DNA from: Deinococcus roseus
GTDB lineage: Bacteria > Deinococcota > Deinococci > Deinococcales > Deinococcaceae
Assembly: GCF_014646895.1 (NCBI RefSeq)
Contig: NZ_BMOD01000005.1
Coordinates: 1-64,000, forward strand
Direction: 5' to 3'
Length of the DNA: 64,000 nucleotides
Each line of letters opens with the position of its first letter. Positions within the stretch are counted from its first letter, which is position 1. The position numbers were made by a program, and so were the translations under genes. The notes beneath the pieces are model-generated. The model ran no database searches. It saw only the letters and a program-made list of their open reading frames with translations, and was not told the DNA's origin. Below are positions 9,049 to 17,270 of the stretch, in pieces.

Positions 9049-10032
9049 ATGTTGGAAAAACTTGTCCTTGCCTTCCTGATCCCTGTTCTGATTGTGGGAG
9101 GTTTGCTGTTTTATCTGTACCTGGGTGAGGCCCTGATTGCCCGCCTGCCCAGAAGCCGCCAGGGAGCCATTCGCCCCTGGATCTGGCTGTCTCCAGCCCT
9201 GCTTTTGCTGGTGGTGATCATGGTCTGGCCCCTCTTGCAATCTTTTGTGGCCAGTTTCCAGCATGTCACCGGAGATGCCGTCACGGGTCCTTTCGTGGGC
9301 ATCCAGAACTACATCACGGCCTTCACGGACCCACAGATGCTGGGTTCCATGGTCAACAACCTGTACTGGATTGTCTTTTTCACCGGAGTGACCGTGTGCG
9401 GTGGGCTGGCCCTCGCGGTGCTGGTCAACCGGGTGAAATATGGTGGTCCGGTCAAGACCATCCTGTTCATGCCCATGGCCATTTCTTTTGTGGCCACGGG
9501 TGTGATCTGGCGTTTCATGTACGCCTACCGCCCCGAAGATGCCCCCCAGATTGGCACCCTCAATGCTGTGGTGACAGGGCTGTTCCACATTCCTCCAGTG
9601 GCCTGGATTTTCCAGCAGCCAGGGAACAACCTGGCCCTGATTGTGGTGGGGGTCTGGATGTTCACCGGGTTCTGCCTGGTGATCCTCAACGCAGGTCTGC
9701 GCAGTCTCCCAGAAGAAGTCCATGAAGCTGCACGGGTGGATGGAGCCACCGAATGGCAGGTGTTCAGCCGCATCACCGTTCCGCTGCTGGCCCCCACCAT
9801 TTCCGTGGTCGCCACCACCATGGTGATCAACGCCCTGAAGATGTTCGACATCGTGTATGTGATGACCGCTGGCAACTTCGGCACCGATGTGATCGCCAAC
9901 CAGATTTACAAGCAACTGTACAGTTCCCGCGATCTGGGGATGGCCAGCACGCTGGCAGTGATCCTGCTGGTGGTGATCTTCCCCTTCATGGTGCAGAACG
10001 TGCGGCGCTTTCACGCCCAGGAGAACCGCTGA
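9049..10032 (+). CDS. sugar ABC transporter permease (AglF-like)
   Basis: A 327-residue inner-membrane permease of the MalF/UgpA class with about seven to eight hydrophobic segments. The ATPase-contact (EAA) loop lies around EEVHEAARVDGATEWQVF, near residue 220. I prefer the ATG at 9049, which has AGGAGA six nt upstream, over an in-frame ATG at 8989 that would add 20 hydrophilic residues. It lies 79 nt after the binding-protein gene and its stop overlaps the start of the next permease (TGATG), so the three are co-transcribed and the permeases translationally coupled. The loss of a large periplasmic P2 domain as in E. coli MalF fits the AglF type. Confidence 0.87.
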   Translation: MLEKLVLAFLIPVLIVGGLLFYLYLGEALIARLPRSRQGAIRPWIWLSPALLLLVVIMVWPLLQSFVASFQHVTGDAVTGPFVGIQNYITAFTDPQMLGSMVNNLYWIVFFTGVTVCGGLALAVLVNRVKYGGPVKTILFMPMAISFVATGVIWRFMYAYRPEDAPQIGTLNAVVTGLFHIPPVAWIFQQPGNNLALIVVGVWMFTGFCLVILNAGLRSLPEEVHEAARVDGATEWQVFSRITVPLLAPTISVVATTMVINALKMFDIVYVMTAGNFGTDVIANQIYKQLYSSRDLGMASTLAVILLVVIFPFMVQNVRRFHAQENR

Positions 10033-10910
10033 TGATCGTCCAGAAAAAAGTGAATGCCCAGCGCAGCCCATGGCTGAGTGTGGTGTTCTTTCGCAACCTG
10101 CCCACCTACCTGCTCCTGCTCCTGACCAGCGTGATGTGGATTTTGCCCACCCTGGCCCTCCTGGTCAGTTCTTTCCGACCCCAGGACAAAATTGCCAATA
10201 CCGGCTGGTGGACCTTTTCCTTCAGTGAATTCACCCTTGCCAACTATCAGGCGGTCTTTGCCGCCAACAACCTGGGTCTGGCTTTTGTGAACAGCCTGTA
10301 CCTGACCATCCCGGCCACAGTCCTGACCATTGCCGTGGCCTCCCTGGCGGCTTACGCGTTCTCCTGGATGCGCTTTTCGGGCAGCAACCTGATCTTCACG
10401 GTACTGGTGGCCCTGTCCATCGTGCCCATCCAGATGTCCCTGGGTCCCATTCTGAAGCTGATGTCTGCGTTGCACCTGACCGGGCGTTTTGAAGCCGTGT
10501 GGATTTTTCACGCCGGGATTGGTTTGCCTTTCGCCATCTTTCTGATGCGCAACTTTTTCAGTGCTTTGCCAAAAGAGATGTTCGAGTCTGCCTATCTGGA
10601 TGGTGCTTCTCCGCTGGTGGCATTTTTCAGGCTGGCTTTGCCCACCTCTGTGCCTGCACTGGCTTCCCTGGCGATCTTTCAATTCATGTGGGTCTGGAAC
10701 GATTTGCTGGTGGCCCTGATCTTCCTGGGAGGCACCCCCTCGGTGGCCGTGCTGCCCGTGGCCATTTCCTATCTGGTGGGCCAGTACGGAGACGGCTGGC
10801 AACTTCTGACCGCAGCGGCGTTCATTTCCATGGCCCTCCCCCTGCTGCTTTTTTTCACCATGCAACGCTATTTTGTGCAGGGCATTCTGGCTGGATCGGT
10901 CAAAGGCTGA
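10032..10910 (+). CDS. sugar ABC transporter permease (AglG-like)
   Basis: A 292-residue permease of the MalG/UgpE class with six hydrophobic segments. The EAA loop is at about LPKEMFESAYLDGASPLVAFF. The ATG at 10032 overlaps the previous stop by one base; an open frame continues far upstream only because it is the out-of-frame shadow of the preceding gene. It completes the transmembrane pore of the importer. A hairpin terminator follows at 11007-11034. The operon order regulator, binding protein, F permease, G permease is typical for alpha-glucoside or maltodextrin uptake, but the sugar is inferred. Confidence 0.87.
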   Translation: MIVQKKVNAQRSPWLSVVFFRNLPTYLLLLLTSVMWILPTLALLVSSFRPQDKIANTGWWTFSFSEFTLANYQAVFAANNLGLAFVNSLYLTIPATVLTIAVASLAAYAFSWMRFSGSNLIFTVLVALSIVPIQMSLGPILKLMSALHLTGRFEAVWIFHAGIGLPFAIFLMRNFFSALPKEMFESAYLDGASPLVAFFRLALPTSVPALASLAIFQFMWVWNDLLVALIFLGGTPSVAVLPVAISYLVGQYGDGWQLLTAAAFISMALPLLLFFTMQRYFVQGILAGSVKG

Positions 10911-10930
10911 GTGCCGGAAGTCCACAGCAG

Positions 10931-11064
10931 ACAGTTTTCAGTAAACAGTTCACAGCAGAAGTGTTGTTTTCCTCTGAAATTTGCTTGCAGAAAACAAAAA
11001 GAAAAGACCCCGAGATTGTATGCTCGGGGTTTTTGGCTGTTTACTGAAAACTGTTTACTGAAAA
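10931..11064. repeat. 18-bp inverted repeat enclosing a terminator
   Basis: ACAGTTTTCAGTAAACAG (10931-10948) is exactly reverse-complemented at 11037-11054. The right copy overlaps a perfect tandem pair of CTGTTTACTGAAAA (11037-11050 and 11051-11064) that ends two bases before the nrdF stop codon. The terminator hairpin sits between the arms. A related string, CTGTGAACTGCAAACTGTAA, occurs at about 62274-62293, so this may be a dispersed repeat family. Confidence 0.75.
11007..11034. terminator. bidirectional rho-independent terminator
   Basis: ACCCCGAG (11007-11014) and CTCGGGGT (11023-11030) pair perfectly around an 8-nt loop. TTTTT follows on the plus strand and a T-rich TCTTTTCTTTTTG follows on the minus strand. 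It sits between the convergent importer operon and nrdIEF. Confidence 0.85.
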
Positions 11065-11065
11065 C

Positions 11066-12049
11066 TCAAAAAACGAAATCTTCGTCCCGCAAGGCTTCCA
11101 CACGGGTGGTCTTGATGTAGCCGTTTCCCTTGGTGGAAAAGAAATCGTGGTTCTTGGTGTCGGTGCGCAGACCGCTCAGAACCATCGGGTTGATGTCCTC
11201 TTCAGAAACATCAAAGTGCACCTCCTGCCCCAGGTTCATCAGGGCCTTGTCTGCGTTGTACCGGGAAAACTGCAGCACCTGCTCGGTCAGACCCAGAGGG
11301 GCATAGAGTTCGCTGGTGTAACGGGTTTCCAGCCCATAAAGCTGTTCCAGAATGCCCACGGTTTCCTGCTGCACTTCTTTTTGTGCCCGTTCAGGAAGGC
11401 GCTGGAAAACCTCCTGGGCCAGCAGTCCGGTGTACACCCCGTGCACAGACTCGTCCCGGATGATCAAATTGATGATTTCCCCGCTGCTCACCAGTTTGCC
11501 CTGACCCGCCAGATACAGCGGGTAAAAAAAGCCAGAGTAAAACAGAAAGGACTCCAGAAAAACACTGGTGGTCATGGCCAGGTACAGGGTTCTGTCGTTG
11601 TGAATGTTGCTGTACTGCCGGTGTACAAAATCAATCTTGTCCTGCAGGAATCGGTTTTTTTCCACCCAGCCAAAAATCCCGTTGATGCGTTCGGTGGTGC
11701 AGAGGGTGGAGAAAATGCTGCTGTAGCTCTTGGCATGCATGTGCTCCATGGCTCCCATGAAGCTCAGCACGGCTTTGCTCTGCAGGTTGGGCACAGCGTG
11801 GGCAATCTGGGGCATCCCGAAACTGCCCTGTTCGGTGTCCAGCAAAGTCAGGCCACCCAGCACATGCTCGTAGGTGCGCTGTTCTTCTCTGGAAAGGGTC
11901 ATCCAGACCAGTTTGTCGTCTGCCAGTGGGATTTCCTCATCCACCCAGAATTGCCGCACGTTCTGGTCCCAGAACAGTTTGCTGTAAGGGTCCTGGGTGA
12001 GGTTCCAGTTGACGGCAGAGAAAGGGGATGTTTCGGTCAGATGGCGCAT
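11066..12049 (-). CDS. nrdF: class Ib ribonucleotide reductase, beta subunit
   Basis: A 327-residue NrdF, the metal/tyrosyl-radical subunit that supplies the radical used by NrdE to make deoxyribonucleotides. The metal-ligand and radical-tyrosine signature MEHMHAKSYSSIF has the E-x2-H-x3-Y spacing of the family, and the second ligand set lies in IIRDESVHGVYTG. I place the start at the ATG at 12049, ten nt after a GGAGG box inside nrdE; an in-frame ATG nine bases upstream is only one nt from that box. It overlaps the end of nrdE by 13 nt, so translation is probably coupled. It is the last gene of nrdIEF, controlled by the upstream B12 riboswitch. Confidence 0.95.
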   Translation of the reverse strand: MRHLTETSPFSAVNWNLTQDPYSKLFWDQNVRQFWVDEEIPLADDKLVWMTLSREEQRTYEHVLGGLTLLDTEQGSFGMPQIAHAVPNLQSKAVLSFMGAMEHMHAKSYSSIFSTLCTTERINGIFGWVEKNRFLQDKIDFVHRQYSNIHNDRTLYLAMTTSVFLESFLFYSGFFYPLYLAGQGKLVSSGEIINLIIRDESVHGVYTGLLAQEVFQRLPERAQKEVQQETVGILEQLYGLETRYTSELYAPLGLTEQVLQFSRYNADKALMNLGQEVHFDVSEEDINPMVLSGLRTDTKNHDFFSTKGNGYIKTTRVEALRDEDFVF

Positions 12050-14130
12050 GAGATGCATTCCTCCACACTCAGGTTCTTGGTCCGGGTGTAATACAGGCTT
12101 TTCAGGCCCTTCTTGTAGGCGTAAATGTAGAGCCTGGCCAGATCGCGGGTGCTGGTTTCACTGGTGACGTACAGGATGGTGCTGATGCCCTGGTCCACAT
12201 GCTGCTGGATTTCAGAGACCAGATCGATCACCTGCATCATGTCCATGTGGTAGGCAGATTTGTAGTAAAAGAACGTCTCGGGAGACAGGAACGGCATGGG
12301 GTAATAGGTGGTGGCATTCCCGTAAGTTCTGGCTTCGATGTGGTCCACAATGGGCATCACCGAAGAGGTGGAGTTCTGGATGTAACTGATGCTCTGCGTG
12401 GGTGCAATGGCCATGCGGTAAGCGTGGTACAGGCCGTGTTTTTGCACCTCGGCTTTCAGTCTGGCCCAGTCTGCCTGGGTGGGAATCTGGAAGCCCTCAA
12501 AGAGCTTTTGCACTTTCTGGGTGCGGGGTGCAAAAGAGGTGTCCTCGTACAGCTTGAAGTAAGTGCCCGTGGCGTAATCGGACTGCTCAAAGTTCAGGAA
12601 GGTCTGGCCTTTCTCGCGGGCAATCTGCATGCTGCGCTCCAGCGAGTAAAAATTCACCATCATGAAGAAGGTGCGCACAAAATCGCGGGCCTCCTCGCTC
12701 TCATAACGCAGGTGGTTTTTGGCCAGAAAGCCGTGCAGGTTCATGGCCCCCAGACCCACCGCATGGTAGGCATCGTTGGCGCTTTTGACCCCCGGAGCGT
12801 TGGCAATGCTGGACATGTCAGACACGGCGGTCAAGGCGTCCATGCCCGTGTGCACGCTTTCCTGCAAGCTCCCGGCCTCCATCACATTCACGATGTTCAG
12901 GGACCCCAGGTTGCAGCAGATGTCATGCCCGATCTGGTCTGCCTCGCCATAATCCCCGATGCTGGAGGTGGTCTGCAGCTGGAAAATCTCGGTGCAGAGG
13001 TTGGACATCTTGATCTGCCCAATGTTCTTTAAAGGGTTCATGCGGTTGGCCGCAGATTTGTAGATGATGTAAGGGTAGCCCGATTCAAACTGGGTGGTGG
13101 CAATGCGGGTCAGCATGGCACGGGCATTCAAGGGCTTCTTGACCACCTCTGGATGGGAGGCCAGCTGGTCGTACATCACGTCCAGATCCATGTCATCCAG
13201 GTGCTGTCCGAAGGCTTTGCGCACCGACAGCGGAGCAAAAATGTAGAAGTCCTGGTTTTTTGCAGCCAGTTCAAAGAAACGGTCAGGCACGATCAGTCCC
13301 AGAGAGAGGGTCTGGATGCGGCTCTTCTCGTCTGCGTTGATTTTCTTGGTGTCCAGAAACTCTTCCACATCCCAGTGGAAGATGTTCAGGTAGACCGCTC
13401 CGGCCCCTTTGCGTTGCCCCATCTGGTCTGCATAGTTGAAGGAATCCTCCAGCAGCTTCATCACCGGAACCACACCCTTGGCGGCCAGGGCCACCTCCTT
13501 GATGGATTCCCCTCTGGAACGCAGTTTGGACAGGTTCAGGGCCACACCCCCACCAATCTTGGAGAGCTGCATGGCGGTGTTGATGTTGTACCCGATGGCG
13601 TTCAGGCTGTCGTCCACTTCCAGCAGGAAGCAGGACACCAGTTCACCCCTTCTGGCCCGACCTGCATTCAAAAAGGTGGGGGTGGCAGGCTGGTAACGCT
13701 GCTGCATCATGGCGTTGATGTAACGGCTGGCCTGCTGCACATTCCCCTGCCCGAGGTGCAAGGCCACCGCCACCACCCGGTCCTGATAGCGCTCCAGGTA
13801 GTGTTTCCTGTCATTGGTTTTCAGGGCGTAATCCTTGTAGAACTTGGACACCGCCATGAAAGACTGGAACCGAAAAGGATGGCTGTACGCCTGCTCGATC
13901 AGGCCCAGCACGGCTTCTTCGGAGTACACCTCAAAGAAGTTCTCGTAATACTGTTCGGCAATCAGGCGGTGCATGCGGACCAGGGGAGAGGAGAAACGCA
14001 AAAGCTTTTGTTCCACCTCCTGCTCAAAAGCCTGCACAGCTTCCAGATCCTTCTCAATCTGAAAGAACCCTTCTTTTTTCTGCATCACCTGACTGTTCAG
14101 TTCCAGATAACCCATGACCACTTCGTTCAA
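12037..14130 (-). CDS. nrdE: class Ib ribonucleotide reductase, alpha (catalytic) subunit
   Basis: A 697-residue NrdE. Key sites are visible: the active-site cysteines in ELVSCFLLE and DICCNLGSLN, the N-x-C-x-E catalytic triad in SNLCTEIF, the radical-transfer tyrosine pair near the C-terminus, and the terminal redox pair CISC in the last six residues. The C-terminal CxxC is normally re-reduced by glutaredoxin-like NrdH, which is not in this window. The start is a TTG at 14130 with AAGGAG nine nt upstream; an ATG 15 nt further in lacks a well-spaced site. It overlaps nrdI by 77 nt. Length and lack of an ATP cone fit class Ib. Confidence 0.95.
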   Translation of the reverse strand: MNEVVMGYLELNSQVMQKKEGFFQIEKDLEAVQAFEQEVEQKLLRFSSPLVRMHRLIAEQYYENFFEVYSEEAVLGLIEQAYSHPFRFQSFMAVSKFYKDYALKTNDRKHYLERYQDRVVAVALHLGQGNVQQASRYINAMMQQRYQPATPTFLNAGRARRGELVSCFLLEVDDSLNAIGYNINTAMQLSKIGGGVALNLSKLRSRGESIKEVALAAKGVVPVMKLLEDSFNYADQMGQRKGAGAVYLNIFHWDVEEFLDTKKINADEKSRIQTLSLGLIVPDRFFELAAKNQDFYIFAPLSVRKAFGQHLDDMDLDVMYDQLASHPEVVKKPLNARAMLTRIATTQFESGYPYIIYKSAANRMNPLKNIGQIKMSNLCTEIFQLQTTSSIGDYGEADQIGHDICCNLGSLNIVNVMEAGSLQESVHTGMDALTAVSDMSSIANAPGVKSANDAYHAVGLGAMNLHGFLAKNHLRYESEEARDFVRTFFMMVNFYSLERSMQIAREKGQTFLNFEQSDYATGTYFKLYEDTSFAPRTQKVQKLFEGFQIPTQADWARLKAEVQKHGLYHAYRMAIAPTQSISYIQNSTSSVMPIVDHIEARTYGNATTYYPMPFLSPETFFYYKSAYHMDMMQVIDLVSEIQQHVDQGISTILYVTSETSTRDLARLYIYAYKKGLKSLYYTRTKNLSVEECISCAI

Positions 14131-14491
14131 GACCCTTCACTCCTTCCAGCACTTCTAAAAACCGCACCACATCACCGGGCCGACCAGAGAGTTCAAATTT
14201 CTGCACCACCGGAACCTGCAACTGCTGTGCAAGCACGTCTGCGGCCCGTCCGTAGCTGTCTCCCCAGTTGCGGTTGCCACTGGCCGCCACCGCCTGAATC
14301 CAGTGGGCATTGCGGCTGGCGAACTGTTGGACTTCTGCAGGCACCTGTCCCAGACCTGTTGTGTAAGTCAGCAGCAAGCAGGGTTCCTGCACGGTTTCCT
14401 CACCCGAGTACAGCCTCAAAGCGGGCAATGCACCCAGTTTGCGCACAAACCGTTCAATGTTTCCTGTTCTGGACGCATAAACCAGCAGCAT
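14054..14491 (-). CDS. nrdI: NrdI flavodoxin-like protein
   Basis: A 145-residue NrdI, the FMN protein that generates the oxidant needed to assemble the dimanganese-tyrosyl radical in NrdF. The N-terminal MLLVYASRTGNIERF is the phosphate-binding flavodoxin loop; the region around ASGNRNWGDSYGRA is the conserved FMN-site GNRNWG. I take the ATG at 14491, preceded by GGAGAGGG, rather than upstream in-frame starts. Usual family length is about 120-130 residues; here a C-terminal tail of roughly 25 residues is encoded by the 77 nt shared with nrdE in another frame, and that tail has no family resemblance. First gene of the operon, about 75 nt after a terminator. Confidence 0.93.
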   Translation of the reverse strand: MLLVYASRTGNIERFVRKLGALPALRLYSGEETVQEPCLLLTYTTGLGQVPAEVQQFASRNAHWIQAVAASGNRNWGDSYGRAADVLAQQLQVPVVQKFELSGRPGDVVRFLEVLEGVKGLERSGHGLSGTEQSGDAEKRRVLSD

Positions 14492-14565
14492 GACCCTCTC
14501 CATAACCCTGCACAACAACATAAAGCAACACAAAAGAACACTGGCCTGCCCTCAAGCAGGTCCAC

Positions 14566-14592
14566 AAAAAAGCCCTCACCCGGAAGGTGGGG
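14566..14592 (-). terminator. leader terminator of the nrd riboswitch
   Basis: On the minus strand CCCCACC and GGGTGAGGG form a hairpin with one mismatch around TTCC, followed directly by TTTTTT (plus-strand AAAAAA at 14566-14571). It lies after the aptamer and about 75 nt before nrdI, the place expected of an expression-platform terminator. Confidence 0.7.
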
Positions 14593-14681
14593 TTCAGGGG
14601 GATCTGTACCGTTTGACCATGTCGCTCTTTTCTGGAAGCGATGGGTGAAATTCACGTTTTCACGTGCCCATGACGCGAGGC

Positions 14682-14851
14682 GGTGCATCCGACTGGCATT
14701 CGGACTTCTCTGGTTTTGACCCCAGAGTCACCGTTGCGCGTCAGTCCCGGAATGTTGCCCAGAATGGTTCAGGCCTTTCACCGGGTTCCCCAGTCACATC
14801 AAGGGAAGCTTTTAAAATCAATCCCTTGTATGCAGTGCCCTTAAAGACACC
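14682..14851 (-). promoter_or_regulatory. cobalamin (B12) riboswitch upstream of nrdIEF
   Basis: About 170 nt of transcribed leader. Reading the minus strand, GGTGT opens and GCACC closes the putative P1. Between them come the conserved pieces of the cobalamin aptamer in order: GGGGAACCCGGTGAAA (the GGGAA...GGTG...AA core), GACGCGCAACGGTGA (the CGCAACGGTGA junction), and AAGTCCGAATGCC (the B12-box equivalent). A CAAGGGA/TCCCTTG stem fits the P2 side. Compared with simple members the loop between CCCGG and CCGGG is enlarged by about 20 nt. A promoter precedes it and a terminator follows, so B12 binding should stop transcription of the B12-independent ribonucleotide reductase. Identification is by eye. 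Confidence 0.85.
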
Positions 14852-14861
14852 AGACATGTAC

Positions 14862-14889
14862 ATCATAACCAAGTTTTGAGTAAGGTCAA
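14862..14889 (-). promoter_or_regulatory. promoter of the riboswitch-nrdIEF transcript
   Basis: On the minus strand -35 TTGACC (14889-14884), 16-nt spacer, -10 TATGAT (14867-14862). The predicted start falls a few bases before the riboswitch P1 strand. This gives a leader of about 360 nt before nrdI. Confidence 0.75.
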
Positions 14890-15009
14890 GCACACCAGCC
14901 CAGCCTGTCCTGATGACCTTCGATTTTTGAGGTCCCTTCAAAAACCAGCAAAAACCCCCTGGTCCTGTGCTGAACAGAGGGGTTGGATTTTCGCGTGTTC
15001 TGCAGTCTG

Positions 15010-15657
15010 TCACATGGCCAGAGACATCAGGCCCAGCATGGCCCCACTGCCCACCACAATGGTGATCAGGGCCACCAGGCGCACTTTTTTCATGTACAGC
15101 ATCAGGGCAATGCCTGTGACTGAAATCAGGATCAGAAAGATGCTGGAGAAATCGATGGCTTTCGCCCACACCGACCCGGCATTTTTGCCCCGGTGTAAAT
15201 CGTTCATGGCTGCAACTGCGCCCTGGGCATCCACCGCCAGGGTGTAGGTTCCGTGCTTCATGTCTACGAAGGCATCTGCACTGTACCCCGGAGCCTTGAA
15301 GCTCAGGGAACTCTCGGTGTCGCCTTCCTGGAAGTCCTGGGCTTTGCCTTTCAGATGGTGGGTTTCCCGCAGGAATTCGGCCACCCCCAGAGGGTCAATT
15401 TTTCCATCTTTCTTCCAGTCTGCAGGCAGGTTTCCAGAGAAATCCTTGCGCACCATGTCGCTGCCAAACACCCACTCGGGATGGTTCAGGGTGATTCCAG
15501 TCCCTGCAAAGAACAGGATGATCAGCAGCGAGAACATCGAGATGTACAGGTGCAGGGAGCGCATCAGGGCGTAAACGCGCACCTTCAGTGGGCGTTTTTT
15601 GACTGCAGGAGCATTTTGTGCCCTGTTGATGGGATTATTTCTGGGTTCGGTAGTCAA
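15010..15657 (-). CDS. PepSY-associated membrane protein
   Basis: A 215-residue protein with one transmembrane helix near residues 33-60 (LHLYISMFSLLIILFFAGTG), a periplasmic stretch of about 110 residues, and two C-terminal hydrophobic segments ending at GLMSLAM. This is the layout of short PepSY-TM proteins, which sit with flavin or iron reductase systems. I choose a TTG start at 15657, six nt after AGGAGG, instead of a TTG seven codons upstream. It overlaps the DUF2271 gene by 23 nt and is the last gene of the operon. The conserved upstream partners (DUF2271, ApbE) suggest electron transfer across the membrane; this is inferred. Confidence 0.78.
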   Translation of the reverse strand: MTTEPRNNPINRAQNAPAVKKRPLKVRVYALMRSLHLYISMFSLLIILFFAGTGITLNHPEWVFGSDMVRKDFSGNLPADWKKDGKIDPLGVAEFLRETHHLKGKAQDFQEGDTESSLSFKAPGYSADAFVDMKHGTYTLAVDAQGAVAAMNDLHRGKNAGSVWAKAIDFSSIFLILISVTGIALMLYMKKVRLVALITIVVGSGAMLGLMSLAM

Positions 15658-16246
15658 GGGCCACCTCCTGAATCTCAATGTTCCCCTTGAGGGTCTTGCT
15701 CAGAGCCTCCTTGCCCAGAGACACTTTTTCGCGGATCAGGTGATACTTGCCGTGCTCACGGGCAGATTCGATGCAGATGTAATAATCGCCCTGTTCTGCC
15801 TGCTCCTTGCGGTCGTCCTTGCCATCCCACTCCACGCTGTACTTTCCAGGCTGTCGGGTGGCGCTCGATAAGGTGGGCACCAGGTTCTCCCCACCTTTGC
15901 CTTTGCGGGCGGTGTCGCCCCGGAACCAGCGGCGCAGTTCATTGATCCAGCGGGTGCGCTCTTTTTCGGCCTTGTTGACCCACAAAGCCAGGGTGCGCAC
16001 AGGGTTGCCTGCTTCATCCTCGATCCACACAGCGATGTAAGGGCGCTCGACCCGGCCGCCCGCAGGTTGCACCAGGGTCAGGGAAAGACCCAGGGCCATG
16101 TTTTCTGGCAGCAGGGCTTTCTTGCTCTGGGCAAAGGCGTTGGAGCCCAGCAAACGGGTGAAGGTCAGTCCAGCGGCGAACAGGGTTCCCTGCACCAGGA
16201 AACGGCGGCGGGAGTAGCGGGAAGGGGTGCTGGATTCGTTGGTCAT
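15635..16246 (-). CDS. DUF2271 protein exported by the Tat pathway
   Basis: A 203-residue protein. The N-terminus carries a twin-arginine signal, YSRRRFLVQGTLFAAGL, followed by a hydrophobic core and cleavage near NAFA. The mature part matches the DUF2271 pattern: NMALGLSLTLV early, VAVWIEDEAGNPVRTLALW-like strand, then YSVEWDGKDD and GDYYICIESAREHG. Tat export implies folding or cofactor loading before export. The ATG at 16246 lies four nt after the ApbE stop, so the genes are coupled. The function of DUF2271 is unknown; with ApbE and PepSY next to it, a role in extracytoplasmic flavin or iron redox chemistry is the best guess. Confidence 0.8.
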   Translation of the reverse strand: MTNESSTPSRYSRRRFLVQGTLFAAGLTFTRLLGSNAFAQSKKALLPENMALGLSLTLVQPAGGRVERPYIAVWIEDEAGNPVRTLALWVNKAEKERTRWINELRRWFRGDTARKGKGGENLVPTLSSATRQPGKYSVEWDGKDDRKEQAEQGDYYICIESAREHGKYHLIREKVSLGKEALSKTLKGNIEIQEVALDYRTQK

Positions 16247-16250
16247 GGGG

Positions 16251-17270
16251 TTACCTCTTGGGGATTCTGCTGGGGGGTCTGGTTTTGCGAAAACCACGCC
16301 AGCTGCGCACCAGACGCGAGAAGAGAGAGGGTTGGCTGGATGTTCTGGGGATGTGCTGGTCCCAGAAGGCATTGCTGAAAATTTCACCTTCACGGGTGAT
16401 GAGCAGGCAGCCAATGTCAGGCAGGGTGTCTGCCAGAGCCAGACTTTCTGCAGGTTGCAGCACACTGAAAGCCGTGGAAAGCACATCTGCAGTGGCGCAG
16501 TCTGGTGCCAGCACTGTGGCACTGACCAGATGCTGCACCGGACGGCCTGTGCGCGGGTCAAAAATGTGGTTGAACTGCTGGCCTGCCACCTGAAAACTGC
16601 GTCTGGAGGGACCACTGGTGGCCACCCCCTGATTGCAGATGAATACAGCGGAGACGGGCTGGTTTTGATCGAATGGAGAGAAGGGATTCTCGATCTGGAC
16701 CAGAACTTTATGGGATCCCAGGTGCCTGAGGTCTCCGCCCAGATTGACCAGCGTTTGCTGGACGCCTTCAACCTGGTGGCCTTTCTGTGCAGCCAGATCG
16801 GCAATGCGCCCTTTGGCCAGGGCATTGAAATTCAGGGTGCCCTGATGGTGCAGGGTGACATCCTGTTCAGCATGAAAGGACCACAGGTCGGAGGCAGGCA
16901 AACGGAAATCGTACTCTGGCAATTCATTCAGGTTGCTGGCCTGTTTCCACATCTGCCAGAGTTGATCGGCTGCTGGATGGTAGGCATTGCCCGTCAGGTC
17001 ACTGAACTTCTGACTGGTGTGCAACAACCAGGCCATTTCGCTGGAAAGGGTTTGTTTCTGGCCCGAATGGTTCAGCAGGGTGTTCAATTCACTGCTGGGC
17101 AGAAAGCGGCTGAACACCCCTTCCAGACGGTCAATCTCTTTCAGAATGGCCTGGTCAGCAACCTGAACAGCGGCCTTGTGACTTGTCTGAAGCTGGATTT
17201 CCAGGGCCGTTCCCAGCACATGGTCAAAGTGCCGGACATGTGTGTGGGAACAGCCACAAGAAAAGCGCAT
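16251..17270 (-). CDS. apbE: ApbE-type FAD:protein FMN transferase
   Basis: A 339-residue flavin transferase that would attach FMN from FAD covalently to a Thr/Ser of an exported target. Family landmarks are NFNALAKGRIAD (usual DLGGIAKGYA), TLVNLGGDLRHLG, GVATSGPSRR, NHIFDPRTGRPV and the C-terminal ATADVLSTAF with metal-binding Asp. The first motif is divergent. No normal signal peptide or lipobox is visible at the N-terminus (MRFSCGCSHTH), unlike most periplasmic ApbE proteins; the two early Cys are notable. The start ATG follows the upstream stop directly (TAAATG). No neighbouring protein shows the D-x-[ST]-G-A-[ST] acceptor motif, so its substrate is elsewhere or unusual. Confidence 0.85.
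   Translation of the reverse strand: MRFSCGCSHTHVRHFDHVLGTALEIQLQTSHKAAVQVADQAILKEIDRLEGVFSRFLPSSELNTLLNHSGQKQTLSSEMAWLLHTSQKFSDLTGNAYHPAADQLWQMWKQASNLNELPEYDFRLPASDLWSFHAEQDVTLHHQGTLNFNALAKGRIADLAAQKGHQVEGVQQTLVNLGGDLRHLGSHKVLVQIENPFSPFDQNQPVSAVFICNQGVATSGPSRRSFQVAGQQFNHIFDPRTGRPVQHLVSATVLAPDCATADVLSTAFSVLQPAESLALADTLPDIGCLLITREGEIFSNAFWDQHIPRTSSQPSLFSRLVRSWRGFRKTRPPSRIPKR

Noticed and set aside
14492..15009. NrdR boxes as the regulator sites of nrdIEF
   Set aside because: I looked for paired ACACTATATATTGTG-like boxes near the promoter and saw none; the riboswitch explains the leader.
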